Assembly: GCF_011075055.1 (NCBI RefSeq)
Contig: NC_058147.1
Coordinates: 5,828,001 to 5,892,000 of the forward strand
Reading direction: 5' to 3'
DNA length: 64,000 bases
Origin: Mangifera indica
Lineage: Eukaryota > Streptophyta > Magnoliopsida > Sapindales > Anacardiaceae
Position numbers and translations under genes: made by a program. Of this stretch, positions 12,582-30,947 are shown piece after piece. Position 1 is the first letter of the stretch. The number at the start of each line of letters is the position of its first letter. Below the pieces are notes generated by a model, which saw nothing but the letters and a program-made list of their open reading frames with translations, was not told the origin of the DNA and did not search any database.

Positions 12582-15500
12582 ATGGCTAACTCCGACTCTC
12601 CTCTCTCTCGCCGCATCGTTCGCTCCTTCCTCCACTTCCTCGACTCTGGTCCCGCTCTTTCCCTCTTCCTCATTCATCTATTATTATTATTATTCGTTTA
12701 TAAAATTTTCTTCACATTCTCATGTATCTTGGTTTCTTATTACAGTCAATTGATGTGCTCTGGATTGACTAGGGTTGATTTTAATTTTTTATTTCATTAG
12801 TAAAATTTTAACTTTTTTTATTTGGTTCTTGGTAGTTGAACCTGCTCCCGGGGTTGATATTGAAGGTCTTGAAGTTGCTAAGGAATGCTTGACTGAGGTG
12901 TTTAAGCTTCATTCGTATCCTGTTGAAGCTCAATCAAAACCGGAGTCTTTGATTCAAATTTTTAATTCTTTGCAAGATGATGATCATAGCAACAGTGTAG
13001 CACCAGTTGATGCTCCCAATTCATCCTTTGCCCACAATGACGATCATTCCAAGTTTCCAGATGCTTCAAAATCTATGGTTATTTAACTCCGATCTTCATC
13101 CTATGAAAAACATTGTTTTTGTGATATATGTGTCGATTTTTATTTTTGACTTCAGTTCTTGATGATATAATTGGCCAGGGTGAAGATTGGACTAAAGAAC
13201 CTTGCTCTATAGGTAGGTTTCTGCTCTTTTCTTGCAGCTAGTTGGTCCTGGATATCTCTCTTATATATTTTTGTTTTATTATCTTTCTAGCTGTTGGTTT
13301 TGTCTAAAAAGATACTATTTTTGACATTTATTTTCCCGAGTGTTGCTATCTTTTACAATCATTTCGTTAAATGATTTCAAGGATTGCATCTATATCACTT
13401 TTCTTTTAATAAATTGTTTCAGTACTTTGTTAGCCTCAGATTTTGAAAATATGCCATTTGAGTAAAGGTCTTGTTTACAGAATGGAAACTTAAGATTTTC
13501 TGGATTTTGTTTGCTTTGGAACTAATTGGTTGATTCATTGTTTAATTTATATACAAAGCGGAGAGACTTTCTTGGCATCTGTGAAGATAAATAAACTAAA
13601 TTAGCTGTTGATTCAGTTTACTGGAACATTTTGTACCATAGATGTTTGGAGTTGGAAACTCTCTGAGGCAATTGATTTTAAATACTTGAAATTGCATTAT
13701 AAGTTTAAACTGGTAAATATTTCCATATCTTTTAGCCCAATTTTTTCCCTGGCCAAATTTTGTTGAAAGAAGTGGATAACTAACTAAATTTTCAGATCTT
13801 TTATATGTAGTGAATCGGCCTTGTAATGGTCATTTCTTTTTCTGGTTTTGAATAACTTTTTGAAATTGCTTAAAAGTTATCATCTCAAAATTTCTTGAAG
13901 ATGTTGGATGGTAGATGTTTACTCACTTTTTAACTGTTTGGAATTGTTATGGACATTTTGAGTATCAATTTCTCTGCAGGGGTCTCTAAAGATGAACTCT
14001 TTGGGCAATTCTTTGGCGCACTTGAGAAAATTCACTATTTTAAGACGCTGCCTGATGGAAGTGATGACTTTTCCCAATTCGATAAAGCATCACATATATT
14101 TCATGATGCCCTAAATGTATGATCTATTGTCTTGCTTATTTACATTTTATAATTTTTGTCCAATGATTTTTTAGTTAATTAGCTTTAATGAGTACAAAAG
14201 TATCACTCTCATTTGCCCTTCTCTACCTTTTAGTTTTAAAGTATTATTATCCACTTTGGGTGATATTAGTATCTCCAAAGTGCTTGAAAATTGTATAGCT
14301 GGATGAAATGGGATACACTGTCAGGGCAATGAAACTCCTCTCTTTTTAGAATTATTTTATGAAGCTTGGTGATACAAAAACTCTCTCTTTAGATTGAAAG
14401 GTTGGGAAACTCTACTATTCAAATCTTTCTGGTTATAATATAAACACTCTTGAAAAAGTAGCTTAACTATTTGTTTTAAGATAAAGTTAGTTGAGTTGTG
14501 GCTTTGAACCTGAAAGAAAGGTGAGGATTGGAGAATTGAGAGAGAGAAAGTCTTGGGCCAGTGTTTTGTTTGAGCATTTCTCTTGAAGTGTAGGGAATAG
14601 TATGATAGATCACCGAAAATAGTTCTGCAAAGCTCAACCAAACAGACACAATATGCATGCGATTATACAGCCAAATTCACAAACACGGATAGTTGTATAA
14701 GGAAATTTAGTATTATTTATGGTGTGAGTTGCTGGTTACACAATTTAAATGTTACTTCGGCTATTCAAGGTGTAGATACCCTCCCCAATACTAAGTTTTG
14801 TTAACAGTAATCATATCCCCAAAAACCCCACTCCCTTCATACATTCTTCCCAATTCATCACACTATTCCCTTTTCCTCCCCTGTTGCCACGTAGCCTTTC
14901 CTTATAACTGGTTTACCCTTTAATTCTTTTTCTCCTTCACGTGCTCCTTTCCTTCTTCTTGTATATACCTTGAGAGGTCTATCATAGAGCATGCTTTAAA
15001 TTTTTATTACACTGTATTGTTCTTCTGAGATTAGCTGCTTAGATATTTTGCTGGATGGTGAATATTTAACTGTTGTTTCTAATCTCAGTATATTTTCCTT
15101 TATTATAGGACAGGCACTTGTTATTGTCTTTTTTCTTGTACCTTGTCCTGTGTATGGACATTGTAGAGAAACTAGAACATTGTTGTAATTGATTACTTTC
15201 AAGCTTTTCTGTTTTCTTTATTGTTCGATATTTTCTTATTGGATTTGTATAATACTTGCAAATGCAACATGGAAAATGTTGTTGCTATATGCTATTAATG
15301 CGAAGATTGTATGTTGGTTTTATGTTACCATTGAAAATCTTGTTATTTATGTATCATTAAGAACCTTCTTTGACAAGTTAATATGCTGAATTATACCAGG
15401 AGATGGAAAGATCTGGATCTCAGGAATACAACCAGAAGAACTTGGCTGAGACCTTAAAGAGTCAAGGTATAACCGTAGTGCTTTGATTGGTTGGAATTTG

Positions 15501-17930
15501 ACTTGGAGATATCATATTTCCTAAATAATAACAGAACAACATGCATTACTGTGGCTAGAAGCATCTAGATCTTACTTATGGAATGTGCATGTATTCCTTC
15601 ATACTAATGAAGTCATGGCTAGTTGAGCATTTATACAATCTAATTTGTCTGTTTGTTTGATAAACAAGCTAATTCTGCTGTGAAATTATCTTCTTGTCTT
15701 ATAGGTAACAAGGCCATGCAGTCAAAGCAGTACTCCGATGCAATAGATCTGTATTCTTTTTCTATTGCACTTTGTAAAAATAATGCTGTTTACTACTGTA
15801 ACAGGTGTTGTACACTGGTACTGACTTCTACGTATTTATCATATGCTGTCTAGGATAATTAGATGAGCTTCATTTTATTTTCAGTTGAATGACTTTAGAA
15901 TCTTACTACAGTTATGTAGAAAAACAGTACAGTGGGTGCTTTAAATGTGTCTTTTCTTTTTCACAAGTTAAGTTGTGAGAGGTCTTTTTTTTCCTTTAAT
16001 TTTTTTATTCTTTTATCACATTCCTATGTACCATGTCAGCATGGTTTCAACTGGTTTCGCTGAACAGCCCAACATGTGATATAGATTTGACCTCTCTAGA
16101 CTAGGGTTTGTGTTTGCTAAATTATGTGTTGACTACTGGCTATTTGAATTTGAAAGATTCTTCTCAACATTTATGATTTCTTGTTTATTGGTAATATGTA
16201 ATACATTGGACCATAGGTATTTCAGAAGTTTAAATTAAAGCAATCTCTAATTATTTTTGCATTTGATTTCATTTTTTAAAAATGGCATATTAAAGAAGGA
16301 GGAAACCCTATCTTATGAACTCTGATATTTCATGCGAGGAAACAATGATTAAAGTATAGTTCTTGTTTGCTGTATAGTATTGGTGATAAATTGTCATCTA
16401 AATTTTTTAGGAAAGGCTGTTGTTGCAATTAATTTGTGTTTTTGCCTTGTAATTGTTCTTTTTTATTCTTTCCTTCTAGTTGCAGTAATATCATACTTTT
16501 TGGTTCATGAAATTGTTAACTGTATTTTTTCTGTCTGGTGATTATTATTAGGGCAGCTGCTTACACACAGATTCACAAATACACTGAAGCGATCAGAGAC
16601 TGTCTCAAGTCCATTGAAATTGATCCAAATTATAGTAAGGCGTACAGTCGCTTGGGCTTAGCATATTATGCACAAGGCAACTACAGTGATGCTATTGAAA
16701 AAGGATTCAACAAAGGTTTGTGAGGAAATTAACATGATCTTTTCACTCCATTTATGCATACATTGGCTATTTTACATCCTTTGCTGAATGCAGTAAGGTA
16801 GGCTTTGTCTATGACAAATTACTGCAGTGCCAAGCTAATCTGTGATATTTGAGATTTTACCTTGCAGCATTGCTATTGGATCCAAATAATGAATCTGTCA
16901 AAGAGAATATTCAGGTTGGTTCTGTTTTACTGTTGCTGTTGTTGTTGTCAATATTATGTTCATCTATTGTCATTTTATGATTACATTGGCACTTTGCAAC
17001 ATAGGTGGCTACACAGAAATTGAGAGAAGAGATGCAACGGACAGGACAGGATCAGGTAATATGTGCTTGACAGAGGAGCTGTCCTGTAATGATATTAGAT
17101 GACAAGTCATTCAAGTCACTAGCTTTATGTTATGGAAGAATGAGAATGTTTGTTTCAAGAGGGAGCATGTTTAGAGAAAATAAATTGCAAAAGATGAAAA
17201 ATGCTAATTTTAGGTCTAAAATACATATAAATTTTCTACTTCTTGAAACTTTTCATCTTAGCTCTGCCACTGAAGAAAGTAATCTAATCATAATAGTTAT
17301 ATACTTTCTTGGTTTTCACATTACTTTTTTTCTTTCCTAAATATTGCTTTCAATTGTTCATGATTTGTTTGACTTTTAAAAATCAAACATATTGCTTTTA
17401 CTTTCTTGATGTTCAAACTTTACATCTTTATTCTTTATTGAAGAATAACACGTTCGACCTTATTCCTTTCTTCAATTTTGAAAAGTCCAGTCTTATCCCA
17501 ATTAAGGGATAATAATAAAAAAAACTTATTGCATTCTCTCCCTTTACAGAATACCAGTTCCAGTCATAACCATCAAGAACCGAACCAGTCAACAGGAGGT
17601 TTCAGAAGTCATGGAACATCATCTTCCTTTACAATGCCTTTTAATGCTAATGCTCTGCCAGGTGATTTGGCGGGCATGCTTATGAACATGGCTGCGAATA
17701 TGCAGCAGGGGCAGTCTTCTCAGAACAGACAAGAGGAAGATGGTAACACTGGTGGAACTGATGAGCCAGGCATAAGACTTGGTGGGAACATCAATTTGAA
17801 TTTTGGAGAAAACATGCCTGAGGAGGTAACAGGGGCGTTGAGATCAATGATGGAAATGTTTTCAGGTGCATCAGACCCCGGAAATCCTCAAGACACTGAT
17901 ACCACACATGGAAGAACATCAACAAGCTAA
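12582..17930 (+). CDS. Small glutamine-rich TPR co-chaperone (SGT/SGTA homologue)
   Basis: SGTA proteins bind Hsp70/Hsp90 tails and hand tail-anchored or mislocalised membrane proteins to sorting factors in the cytosol. Ten exons (12582-12648, 12836-13077, 13179-13212, 13980-14116, 15400-15466, 15705-15804, 16552-16715, 16868-16914, 17005-17055, 17550-17930) give 429 residues, close to Arabidopsis At4g08320 (about 427). The N-terminus (MANSDSPLSRRIVRSFLHFL) is the SGTA homodimerisation-type helix and VEPAPGVDIEGLEVAKECL follows. Three TPR motifs span about residues 176-285 (GNKAMQSKQYSDAIDLYS, RAAAYTQIHKYTEAIRDCL, AYSRLGLAYYAQGNYSDAI). The C-terminal region is rich in Met, Gln, Asn and Gly (MLMNMAANMQQGQSSQNRQ), matching the family's substrate-binding end. 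Every exon joins in phase. The third exon has an alternative upstream acceptor that would shift frame, so 13179 was chosen. Confidence 0.93.
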
Positions 17931-18666
17931 AATAATGTACAACCTTGTACTTCCACCTTGCTAGAGAGGATTTTGTTTGGAAAATTTTACAATATTTGTG
18001 GGGTCACAGATGATCATCAACAACCTTAAACAAGAACAGGAATTGTAACATATTGGATCTTTTAGCCATGATTTTTTGTTTTCGAAGTGATGAATTTGAT
18101 GAATCATTGCAGGTGTTAAAGACTATGTCAACTACTAGTCCTGCAGTAGCTTATTTGATCTTTGGTTTGAAACATTGTGGATTATTGATGTCAAAATGCC
18201 AACTAAGGCAACAAGAGATAAGTTTGGACATTTTCAAAGTAATTTACCTTTGTCTTTGCATTTTTGTCATTGAATAATTTTGCGCATACTTTTATCAGGC
18301 ATGAATATTCTCACAATTTTCATTTGCTTCTTCTGTCTTGTGTTTCTATTTTGGTCTCAGCTACGTATTAAAAAATCTGATGGTGCATCATGTGATTTAG
18401 ATATATCCAGTGATCTAGTTCGACATTCACATTATATTTTAGTTTGATTATTTTGAAGAGTATTTTCGATAAATAGGGTGATGTGTGCGTTTTTTGAATT
18501 TTTATTCCAATTCCTTTATTTAAAAAAAAAAAAATTGTACCAAGTTAATGGTACACTTTACTTAAACAATAAAACTATGTGTACTTAATTTTACAAATAC
18601 TTGATTGAATATGTGATTAAATAATTTTGAATTAAGAATAAAATATAATTTAGTCACAAATAACAT
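17931..18666. other. SGT 3' UTR and intergenic
   Basis: Just after the SGT stop there is a UTR-like stretch with TGTAC pairs (17936-17952). Beyond about 18300 only AT-rich sequence and an A run at 18522 are visible. No gene seen. Confidence 0.5.
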
Positions 18667-19148
18667 TAGAGATGACACGGGTCGAATATAGGTTTAATAT
18701 CTTAATCTCCGTATCCATTATCACAAGAGAAACCTGTCTTTGTTCTTGTCTTGTCCCCAATATGGGGGATGATAAAGATTTCCTATCTTCTTCCTTGTAG
18801 ACAAAATTTATCTTCTTCTTCTACTTTCTATTCTTGTGAAAAAAAATTTTCACACTTTTTTCTCTTTATTATTGTTAGAAAAATAATGAAATATTTATTA
18901 GATGTCAATGTATATTTATAATAATTCCAAACTTTAAAAAATAATTTAATATACAAGATTTTAACAAATATGTAGAGGAGGGGACAAGTTAGAATTATAT
19001 TTATCTCCTTCTTTGTCTTGTCCTTAGCTAAAAGGATTTTAATTATTCTCGTTTCTTTCGCCATCCCCTTTTTCATCGAAGAATTTCTTCTCTGTTCAAG
19101 GAGGGGCAAGCCGAAGACCCGGTTTTATAAATCGAATTGTTATCTCTA
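18667..19148. mobile_element. hAT-like non-autonomous element
   Basis: Ends are TAGAGATGAC and GTTATCTCTA, imperfect inverted repeats of hAT style. The flanks AATAACAT (18659-18666) and AATAACAC (19149-19156) are an 8-bp duplication with one mismatch. Subterminal inverted sequence includes ACGGGTCGAATATA against its counterpart near 19115-19140. The interior is TC-rich and has no transposase. The same terminal type occurs at 53283-53895. Confidence 0.65.
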
Positions 19149-19254
19149 AATAACACATAATTTAAATACCTAATTAAATATTCAAGATTGAATACATATA
19201 TCTTCCTCAAATACATTTCATGCCAACCTCATATTTGAAAATGGATTATTTTAT

Positions 19255-19575
19255 ATCAATAAAATTATATGGACAAATAATAATATATTATCATATAATT
19301 GAGTGTTATTTTATTTTTAATTTAAAAATACTTAATAATATATTAATATATCATTTTATAAAGTTGTACACATAATAATGCTCTTTTTATATTTCTAGGA
19401 ATCTATCTACCCAAAATTCTATAAATTTTTTTAAATAATACTATGTACATAATTTTATACATAAATGATAATATATATCATATAATTGAATAATTTTAAA
19501 TTAGAGATAAAATAATATATAATTATATAATAATATATTATTATTTATATTTAAAACAATACGTATTATCCATAC
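19255..19575. repeat. Two adjacent AT-rich MITE-like copies
   Basis: Approximately 19255-19385 and 19430-19575 both contain the palindrome-rich core ATATTATCATATAATTGA and TTTTTAATTTAAAA in either orientation, with ends like ACTATGTACATAATTTTATA and GTTGTACACATAATAATGC. The same unit recurs near 12190-12330 and 47575-47775. Termini could not be set exactly. Confidence 0.45.
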
Positions 19576-19799
19576 ATATGATTTCATGGTTATTTTTTTT
19601 ACTTTTGGGAATCGGCACCAAATTTTGTATTGTTGTGATCCACAGGACAAGGGCCACCTTGCATGGCATGGCATTTGGGCCGCATGCACCACATCCACCA
19701 TTTTCAGCTACGCTCCTGATTTATTAACGACTTGAACACTCAAATAGTCCACGTCTGTGGGTCATACCAATTCAATTGTTGTCGTTACCTGTCTGTCTG

Positions 19800-19872
19800 T
19801 CCCACTCCTTCCCCCACCCCCCAAAGCGGCCCCGCCGCGCCCGCCCCCACCCCCCCCCCCCCCCCCCCCCCT
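19800..19872. repeat. Cytosine-rich tract with long poly-C run
   Basis: A C-rich stretch ends in an almost pure run of about 30 C, in a region otherwise near 30% GC. It lies about 1 kb upstream of the LACS pseudogene. The run length may be unreliable in the assembly. Confidence 0.8.
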
Positions 19873-20850
19873 TGCATTAAACAAAAAACAATAACACGAA
19901 AAATGCCGCCAGCAGGTGCTGCGTTTTTGTTTCTCTTCAGGGCATTACATTGCTCATCTGGGTTCATTTTTGCTGGTATTTTTTTCTGTCACTTCAAGTT
20001 TGTTTTTCCTTGAGATGGGTTCTTTTGGATTTTTGTTTATTTTGTTGGCTGTGAATCTTTTGGTAATCTGTGAGACTGTTAAAGCTTTTGTATTAGTGCA
20101 CATGAAGCATTTTTTTTAATTTTTGGGATTTAGGTGTAGTTTGTGTAAATTGAAGTATCTTGAGAAATGAATTCTTCATTTGATGCCGCGGTGAAAGAAT
20201 AAAGAGTCGTAGAGATTGGTCCGGTTACTGTTAAACATGTTTGATGTGATGGGAAGTTATGTTTTTCCACTTTTTCTTTCTTACTATAATTACTGACTGA
20301 ATAAATATGCTGCATTTGTTTAGAAAGATATTTGACTGAGAGAAAGTTTCGACTTCAATTTCTTCTTCTTCTTTCAATTACTCACTGATGAAATCAGCTG
20401 AACTTCTTGTCGAAAAGATGATCCGCCATGGCTATGAGTTTCTGACGTTTACACCGGTTCTACACTCAATATTCATAACTATATTTTACTTCTTGAAAGC
20501 TGATTGTCTAGGAGTGTGGTAGCTGGTTTATATTATATTGTCTATCTCGTCATCAAGTGTTAATTTTACTTATGTTTCATAGAAAAAAAAGATGGTTATT
20601 GTTTTGTAGTAAAAAGATGAAAAAATAAAAAGAATTATGACCTGTCCATTTTATCTCAATTTTTAATTTTGGCAGCTCCAGCTCCACTATAAAGCTTAAA
20701 ATTCAGTTGACATTTGGTTTCATCTAATGTTATCGTCGTTAGACTCACTTACCATTTTTTCCAATAATATTTTGAATAAATGGCTAAATGTGATTCTGTT
20801 TCTAGTATTTAAACTGGTATATTTTTCTGGGGCCATAAAATCCTAGAAAG
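19873..20850. other. Region upstream of LACS pseudogene
   Basis: T-rich sequence with short UTR-like segments; could be the former promoter and leader intron of the LACS gene. No independent gene recognised. Confidence 0.4.
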
Positions 20851-26708
<5,858 letters not shown>

Positions 26709-29055
26709 TTATTTATTTTGTTTGTTTGGAATAATCTATAGGAAAATATGAGAAAACATAATCAGATTTTTGCATCCTCTGCTTTCCAAATGAATATAGA
26801 CCATAAAAAGTCACAATGTGTCATTGGAACTAACCAATTTTAAAAAATATTATTAAAAATGAATCTAATCAATTACATTAGCATTTAAACTGACACTCAG
26901 CAGTAATTATCCCCTAATGATGATGGATAATGATAACATTTGCCTTGAAACGCAGGGGTACTTTTAGCTTGATGGTTAGAATTGAGTTATCAAGTAGCTT
27001 GCATAGACTAAAAGCTAGCAAATAAGACAACTGTTTGAAACCCAGATAGGGATTGGGACCCCTCATCTATGGAGCAGAATACAACACAACAGAATGCCAC
27101 TGTTTATTTCACTGCCCATTTTTCCTATTTTGTTTTGATGTGAGACAGAGCCCATAAAAACAGCAGTAAACTCCATTTTTCCGCAGCAAAACTACAAAAT
27201 TTTTAAAATTTGCTTCCACTTTGACCCAGTTTAGGTGACCTGAAAGTAGGTGAAATTTTGTTAGACATTAATATCTATCTTATTCAACCATATTTTACCT
27301 CTCTAGTAAGTTGGCAATTCCCTTGTATTAGTTGTCTGCTGAAATTATTATGAGTAAAGGACCAAGTCTTGTCATTCAATTTGCCTTGACTTACTGGCAC
27401 CTAATAAGATAAACTATGCTAAATAGGATTTATAGGCTCGAAGGTGACACCTACTTGCTTTTACTAGTGACATTTTAACCAACTCTCCTCTTCATTATTT
27501 AATAGGAGAAATTTCTAGACGACATTGAAAGCCTACAATCCAATTTGAAAAACTGTCGAACACCCCAGATAAATTTATCTTGTTAGGTGATTGATTTGCC
27601 CCAAAAAACGGGTGCCCATTTATCTGGAGTTAAAAATTAGAGACGGAGATGTTAGTTAAGCTTGGAGAAGACCCATTGGGAAAATGAGACCCACAACGGC
27701 TGCACAATTCCTTTGGTCCATGATATAAACTTGACTTAAAGCCAATGAAAATGGAAACACCCTCTCTTCTTCCCATGTGAACATCAGTTTGTTTGTTTCA
27801 ATCACTTTACACCTTTTTAATTTGTAATTCCATTGACACTCCAAAAAGCATTTCTCTTCTACCTTTTTCTTTTTGCCCTTTAATTTTCTTTCTTAGTATC
27901 ATAATGTATTGTGGTGTATTTCTCACTAAACACACACGGGCAGATTGAATGTGTCCAAGGGAGAGCTTGCACTAGTGGAGGACAGGTTTGAGGAGAAAAA
28001 ATTAACGAGAACAAAAGAAAAACAGTAGAATATTTGTTGTGTAGTGTGTGTATTTTAAAAATAATTCCTAAAAGTGATTAGATGTATGATTTATTTTTAT
28101 TTTAAAAAATTAATAAAGGATTTAAATTGCATACCCACGTGCACCAGATCCAAAAAAAATCTAATCCAATTTGAGAAACCTGATTCAGTGACAGAGATGC
28201 AAATTGGCCCAAATGGGTAGTAAAATTTTTGCACAAATTTTATAAATAGTTTCCATACTAAAATTAAAAATGAAAAACAAGAGAAGAAAGACAGAAAGAT
28301 AGACCTGAATGAGAAACATATATATCAGAGCTAATGTAAAAATGGTTTGCTTTGCTTTGTTAAAAATAAACCTCAGATCTAAAAAATTGATGCCAAACAT
28401 TATAGCTTTGCTTTGTGTTACATCAATTGCCTACTCTTGTGATTTTTTCTTTTTTTTAAATTTCCAAATCAAGTTGGAGTCAAAATTTTTAATTTTTGAA
28501 ACCCCACATCTTCAAGATTCATGCCTAAAAAATCCCTTATAAATTAAATCAACTTAATTAAATCATGCCCACATTTCATTTTCTGGTAGGATGCATATTT
28601 ATGAAGGAGGTAAAGGACATCATGTGGGCATCAACATCACTTGACCGACCCATCTTCATTTTTTTGACCTAATCTCAAACATACAAAAATTAATCAAAGC
28701 TAGCCTATATATGTATTACATTTGTTACAACTTTTTCTGATTTAAATTATAAATTTTGATAAAAATGAGATGGGAATTTATGCAGTTAAATGTCCCTGAA
28801 TGGCAATGCAAAACAAGAATACCCATACCCTGTTGTTGGATCCTCCAAACTGAAAATTTTAATTAGTGGGTCATCTTTTGCATTCTCTCTAGAATTACAA
28901 GTGAAATTGCTTTGCACCATTTGGATATATATATAGTTATATTGCAACAAGTAACAACTCATTTCTCTTCTCTCTCCATTGTAAGTTCACATGCTTCCTC
29001 AGAGAGTTCTTTTGACTCTCTTCTTCTGAACACATGCACTTACTTCACCCATAAC
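26709..29055. other. Intergenic between LACS pseudogene and small CxxHP gene
   Basis: No exon pattern recognised over 2.3 kb. A possible SINE head lies at 26955-27075 (listed separately). The last part carries TATATATATA at 28925-28935, about 120 bp before the next start codon, a plausible TATA box. Confidence 0.5.
26955..27075 (+). mobile_element. Possible tRNA-derived SINE head
   Basis: A box-like TAGCTTGATGGTTAG at about 26965-26979 and B box-like GTTTGAAACCC at about 27032-27042 have the spacing of an RNA polymerase III internal promoter. The start GGGGTAC resembles plant SINE 5' ends. No tail or flanking duplication was established, so this could be chance. Confidence 0.3.
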
Positions 29056-30307
29056 ATGAATAACATTCATGGTTATGGAGAAGACAGCAATTCTGGCTGT
29101 TATTTTCATCCCAAAGAGGTTTTTGTTGGGGTTTGTCCACTTTGCTTGAATGAAAAGCTTCTTGTTTTGGCTGCAAAGCAAGGCCAACATTCTTCTTCTT
29201 CTTCAGCTAGAACAAGTCATCATCATAATTCCAGTAATAGTAAAATTAATGTTTCAGACAACAAGAAGCTTCCCATTCATCTTCCCAAAATCTTTACTTT
29301 AGGAACTCTTCTCAATCGCTTTGAATTTCGCCACTGGAAATCTGATGTTTCTGATGACCATGAAGGATGTAGCAGCAGTCAAGAAGGTAACTTTGTTTTG
29401 TTTCACTTTTATATGCTTTTTTTTCATTTAATTATGATTTTCTTGTTTTACTGGAAAGAATTATGATTTGCTTGTTTTATTGTTTGCTTAATGACAAAAG
29501 AATGGTCAAGGCTTAGCCAGCTATGCGGACAGAGATAGGCTATTAAGAGATTTTGAATCTTTTCTTCTCTGTAATTTTTGGATTCTTTTGCATTAACCCA
29601 GTTGATTTAGCTCATGGTTTTATGAGAAGGATGTTCAGAAATTAAGAGGATATAAGGGAAAGGCAACAATGCCAAAAAGTTACAGTATTGTTCTTGAAAA
29701 TCTAATTAAGATTTCTGTCTAAATATGTGAATTACTCTTTGTTTTGGAGGCCACTAAAAATATTTAAATTCTAACTAGGTCTTAAAAATAAGATTATAAC
29801 GGTCATATAAATTAAGACAAACATAATAGTTATGATGTCAAATCTTTCTAATCATGTACCTAAACAAACAAGTGTTTGATAAGCATTTAAAACAAATTAA
29901 TTGATGTCATAAAGTCTTTTGCCTTATTGGGTTTTGCAGACTCATTCATCTCTATAAAATTTGAAGACAATGGGGTGGCCTCATGGGAGAAGGCAAATCC
30001 AGTCTCAAGTAAGGTGACCCTTGAACATTGTGGCATGTACTTGAATAACCAAAACATGAACACCAAAGAATTTGTTGGTAATAACAAGGAGAACAAGAGT
30101 ATGATAGAGCATGCAAAGGCTACACATGGCTCGTCGCTGAGGTGGCGAAGGCGGATTGGACATTTACTGCAGCTAGTCAGGTGGAAGAGGTCAAACAAGG
30201 GCAATGTGTGTCATGTGGATCATGGAGTCAAGGTGAGGAAAGGGTGGATAAGAAGCCTGACAAAGAGAGGAGGACCAAAGAATAAAGCAGCAGCAGGGAT
30301 TGTATAG
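29056..30307 (+). CDS. Uncharacterised plant protein with N-terminal CxxHP...CxxCL motif
   Basis: Two exons (29056-29386, 29940-30307) join in phase 1 to 232 residues. The N-terminus has CYFHPKEVFVGVCPLCLNEK, a Cys/His pattern also found at the start of the OCTOPUS/DUF740 family and in small plant proteins of unknown role; it may bind zinc, which I infer only from spacing. Poly-Ser and His/Asn-rich linkers follow, then KIFTLGTLLNRFEFRHW. The second exon ends in a strongly basic segment (RWRRRIGHLLQLVRWKRS). I chose the ATG at 29056 because the in-frame upstream ATG at 28912 would add residues resembling untranslated sequence and the motif sits close to the start in relatives. It is cytosolic or membrane-associated at most; no signal peptide is evident. 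Precise function unknown. Confidence 0.75.
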
Positions 30308-30940
30308 AGAAAGAGACAATAGTCTTTTTCCTCCATAAGCTGAAAATTCTTACCTTTATTGAGACTGGAAGAGTCAAAATAGCTTTATAGAAAGTGCTTT
30401 TTTCTTTGCTTTTAATTAAAATATATGATGGGATCCTTGTATTTTTCTGTTTCATTTTTATTGTATAAACAGAATGGGCTGTAGAGGAACTATTACAATA
30501 GTGTTTGTGGCCTTCAAAATTTGCATGGTTAGTGGCAAACATACATATTTTATAATTAAAAGGACTAGTCACTCAAACTCAAAGGCCCCATGTTTGGGGC
30601 AGTTAGTGGAAAACATGAGGCTTTATTTATAGGGCCAAAATTATATTGTTTTAGCATTTGTCTTATAGTTGTTCTTGGAGGGAGAACATCCTGTTCCCTT
30701 CTTCAATTTTATTTTTCAAACTTTATTAAAATTATTTGGATGGAGAGAGGAAAATGAGGTGTGAGAGTTCTAAATATGTGTTTAGGTTTAAAAAGATGAA
30801 AACCCTGCTCCTGCTTAATTAATTCCTCATGATCAATGGCAATTAGTGAATTCTTTACCCATATCCATCAACATTTGTATTGTTGAAGATATGTGTCATG
30901 AAAAATAAATAAAATCTTTTGTTTGGGTAATTCATAAAGG
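30308..30940. other. 3' flank of the CxxHP gene
   Basis: UTR-like and AT-rich sequence; no gene or defined repeat seen. Confidence 0.5.
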
Positions 30941-30947
30941 GAATAGG

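Noticed and set aside
13079..13178. Upstream acceptor at about 13155 for SGT exon 3
   Set aside because: Using it puts a stop in frame, whereas the acceptor at 13178 joins both neighbours in phase.
28912..29055. In-frame upstream ATG extending the CxxHP protein by 48 residues
   Set aside because: The extension has no conserved pattern and looks like leader sequence; the motif is close to the N-terminus in relatives.
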